Assembly: GCA_023251155.1 (NCBI GenBank)
Contig: JAHEZH010000011.1
Span: 1-59,366, forward strand
DNA from: Flammeovirgaceae bacterium
GTDB lineage: Bacteria; Bacteroidota; Bacteroidia; Cytophagales; Cyclobacteriaceae
DNA: 59,366 bases
Direction: 5' to 3'
Part shown: positions 57,318-59,366 of the stretch, piece after piece
Numbering within the stretch: position 1 is the stretch's first letter
Layout of the letters: each line of letters starts with the position of its first letter
Program-made: the position numbers and the translations under genes
The notes under the pieces: generated by a model
Database searches by the model: none
What the model was told of the DNA's origin: nothing
Seen by the model: the letters and a program-made list of their open reading frames with translations, nothing else

Positions 57318-59366
57318 ATGAAATCCCCTACTATGATCAGGAATTACGTTCTGCTTTTCGCTCGCAATCTTCAACGGCAAAAACTATTTTCAATCATCAA
57401 CCTGCTGGGGCTTACCGTAAGCATTGCCAGCACGCTGATCATCTACTTGTATGTAGCGCACGAATTCAGTTATGACCATTTCCATCCGCATAGTGATCGG
57501 CTTTACCGTGTTAACCAGACCCTTATCTGGTCAGAAGATCAAAACACTCAGTTCTCACGCACCGGGCCGGGCGTAGCGCATGCATTAAAGGAAGAATTAC
57601 CCGAGGTAGCGCTCGTATCCAGCTTTCATACTCCGGGCGATTTTATTATCTCCTACGTGGCACCTTCAGGCAAAGTCATTGCCTTTGAAGAAAACAAAGT
57701 GCTTGCCGCTGATTCCAATTTTTTCAGGATCTTCCACTTTCCATTGATCCAGGGCAATGAGGCTTCTGCATTCGCGCAAGCCAATACCCTGGTGATGACC
57801 CGGTCAACCGCCTCGAAGTATTTTGGCGCTGAAAATCCAATCGGAAAAATGGTAAGACTGGGCGGACTCAACGGAAGTGACGGACAGACCTACGAAGTAA
57901 CAGGTATACTTGAAGACGTCCCCGATAACTCCACCATGGATTTCGAGATCTTGTTGTCCATGAAAAGTTTTCCATGGGTTGAGCGCACGCATTGGAGCTG
58001 GGTGTGGACACAACTGGAAACCTTTGTCTTACTGAATCCACAAGCAGACATCGATGTGGTTCGCGAAAAACTAAAAACAATCCCTCGCAAACGGGCAGAA
58101 GAAAGCATCCAGGCGGCAATGGGTATGACCTATGATGAATACATCCGGTCAGGAAAGAAGTGGGAATTATTTCTGCAACCAATTACTTCCCTGCATTTGC
58201 CTGAGCAGCCGGTAACCGGCTCTTTTTCAAACATGGGTAATCGCAAGATCATCTATTCTTTTATCGGTGCAGCCATCTTCATCGTGCTATTGTCGTGTGT
58301 CAATTTTATGAATCTTTCTACGGCACAGTTTACACGGAGAATTAAGGAAGCCAGCGTACGCAAGATTCTCGGATTAGGTAAAAAAGAACTGAGTGTCAGT
58401 TATTTTATTGAAGCATTGGCTTTCTGTTTTATCGCATTGATCAGTGCCTTAGCGCTCGCGCAGTTGCTACTCCCCGGTTTCAACCTCATTACAGGAAAAA
58501 GTCTGGCGTTTAATTTAGTCAGTGATTACACGCTGATCGCAGGGCTATTCGGATTAACCGTATTGATGGCGCTGCTCTCCAGCAGTTATCCGGCCCTGTT
58601 CCTTACCGCTTTCAATCCGGTAAATGCACTGAAAGGAAAATCAAAAGCAGGACGAGAGGGAAATACGTTCCGTAACGGACTGGTGATTTTCCAGTTCAGT
58701 GTTTCCATCATCCTGTTGATTTGCACGGCTATTGTATTTCAGCAGTTAAAATATGTTTCTGAAAAAGATCTTGGTTTTGACCGGGAGAACCTGGTGGTGC
58801 TCTATCATGCAGAAGCCGTGAAGAATGGTGAAAGTCTGGTCAGTGCGATGGAGACGGTGCCCGGTGCCATCAATGCTTCGTGGTGTACATCGGCTCCCCC
58901 CACGGTTTTTGGTGGCGACTCCTTTTCAGCGGAAGGGGTGAACGACCTGAAGTTTCCGCTGGACTACACAATGGCCGATGAGAATTATATCCCCACGCTT
59001 GGAATCAAGATGCGTTATGGAAGAAATTTTCAGGCGGGTAACCCGGGGGACTCCATGCGTGTAGTACTCAATGAAAGTGCAGTCCTTCGTATCGGATGGA
59101 AGCTGGATGAATCGGTAATTGGAAAAAAACTTACCTATCCCAACAATGGTGATCTCGTGCCTTCCTTTGAGGTGATAGGCGTCATTCCTGATTTTAATTA
59201 CAGTTCCATCTCCTTGCCGGTGGAAGCGATGGGAATCTTTCATACCAAAAACAAATACCTGCTTGACGGAGATAAAAAATACCTGATCGTGAAGATTGAA
59301 CCTCAACGCGCAGAAGCCTGGGAAAGAACCATTGCCGGGTTAAAAGAACAATGGAAACTGCTGGCC
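57318..59366 (+). CDS. FtsX/MacB-type ABC transporter permease, cut by the window end
   Basis: An open frame of 683 codons runs without a stop to the window edge; family members are near 800 residues. It begins at ATG 57318 (or ATG 57333, MIRNYVLLFARNLQRQKLF). Features: first membrane helix (about 22-42), MacB-type periplasmic core with ISYDHF-like YDHFHPHSDRLYRVNQT, three FtsX membrane helices (about 310-430; IIYSFIGAAIFIVLLSCVNF), then the second-half helix (GLVIFQFSVSIILLICTAIV) and part of a second periplasmic domain. Cytophagales carry many such permeases, linked to lipoprotein or peptide export and stress response. The ATPase partner is not in the window. Confidence 0.88.
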   Translation, partial: MKSPTMIRNYVLLFARNLQRQKLFSIINLLGLTVSIASTLIIYLYVAHEFSYDHFHPHSDRLYRVNQTLIWSEDQNTQFSRTGPGVAHALKEELPEVALVSSFHTPGDFIISYVAPSGKVIAFEENKVLAADSNFFRIFHFPLIQGNEASAFAQANTLVMTRSTASKYFGAENPIGKMVRLGGLNGSDGQTYEVTGILEDVPDNSTMDFEILLSMKSFPWVERTHWSWVWTQLETFVLLNPQADIDVVREKLKTIPRKRAEESIQAAMGMTYDEYIRSGKKWELFLQPITSLHLPEQPVTGSFSNMGNRKIIYSFIGAAIFIVLLSCVNFMNLSTAQFTRRIKEASVRKILGLGKKELSVSYFIEALAFCFIALISALALAQLLLPGFNLITGKSLAFNLVSDYTLIAGLFGLTVLMALLSSSYPALFLTAFNPVNALKGKSKAGREGNTFRNGLVIFQFSVSIILLICTAIVFQQLKYVSEKDLGFDRENLVVLYHAEAVKNGESLVSAMETVPGAINASWCTSAPPTVFGGDSFSAEGVNDLKFPLDYTMADENYIPTLGIKMRYGRNFQAGNPGDSMRVVLNESAVLRIGWKLDESVIGKKLTYPNNGDLVPSFEVIGVIPDFNYSSISLPVEAMGIFHTKNKYLLDGDKKYLIVKIEPQRAEAWERTIAGLKEQWKLLA

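Overview
The window looks like a chromosomal segment of a gliding, non-flagellated Bacteroidota, most likely a cytophagalean (Chryseolinea/Ohtaekwangia-like; the genus is a guess). The signs are a type IX secretion (T9SS) HYR-repeat adhesin with a PorP/SprF partner, many histidine kinases, Bacteroidota-type promoters (-7 element close to TAnnTTTG), hardly any Shine-Dalgarno sequences, and FtsX/MacB-type permeases. I see no transposase, integrase, CRISPR array, tRNA or rRNA.

Layout. 0-2.4 kb: a NYN/LOTUS RNA-binding protein and an exported M28 peptidase. 2.8-10.4 kb: a tightly packed operon of HYR adhesin, PorP/SprF protein, TPR/PD40 protein and sensor kinase. 10.5-14.8 kb: a TPR membrane protein, a kinase/receiver pair, a fatty-acid desaturase and a lipoprotein metallopeptidase. 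15.0-35.2 kb, all minus strand: a chemosensory island. It holds a porin coupled to a Cache-GAF-PAS sensor, cheB-cheD-cheR, a chemoreceptor, cheW, cheA, cheY, a frameshifted outer-membrane gene, a histidine kinase with an eroded ATPase domain, a GAF/PAS sensor with no output domain, a LytTR regulator and its 1023-residue multi-PAS kinase. 35.2-45.4 kb: mostly housekeeping and envelope genes (ACMSD-family decarboxylase, trhO, mogA, an M23 peptidase, an outer-membrane barrel next to an exported CHAT-TPR protein, pcm). 45.5-51.6 kb: two tiny membrane proteins and the threonine operon thrA-thrB-thrC, preceded by a Thr/Ile-rich leader peptide. 51.6-59.4 kb: a thioesterase, a possible HolD-like protein, an HD hydrolase, an esterase-like protein, a Tat-exported molybdenum hydroxylase subunit and an FtsX permease cut by the window end.

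Main result. Inside the chemosensory island four minus-strand intergenic regions carry the same element: a decamer close to CCACTTACTC repeated with a 21-bp period, followed 30-31 bp later by a Bacteroidota-like -7 element (TACTATTG, TAGTATTG or GACCTTTG). The 21-bp direct repeat is the known footprint of LytTR-family regulators, and the only LytTR regulator in the window lies beside these sites. I infer a local LytTR regulon: the sensor/porin operon, the outer-membrane gene with the downstream cheY-cheA-cheW-mcp genes, the GAF/PAS sensor, and a short hairpin-terminated transcript of about 80 nt that looks like a regulated small RNA. So the LytS/LytTR pair would control the make-up of a chemosensory array that, with no flagellar genes in view, may act on gliding or another output.

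Limits: no similarity search, folding or codon statistics were run. Domain limits are estimates by eye, and promoter and RNA calls are pattern-based.
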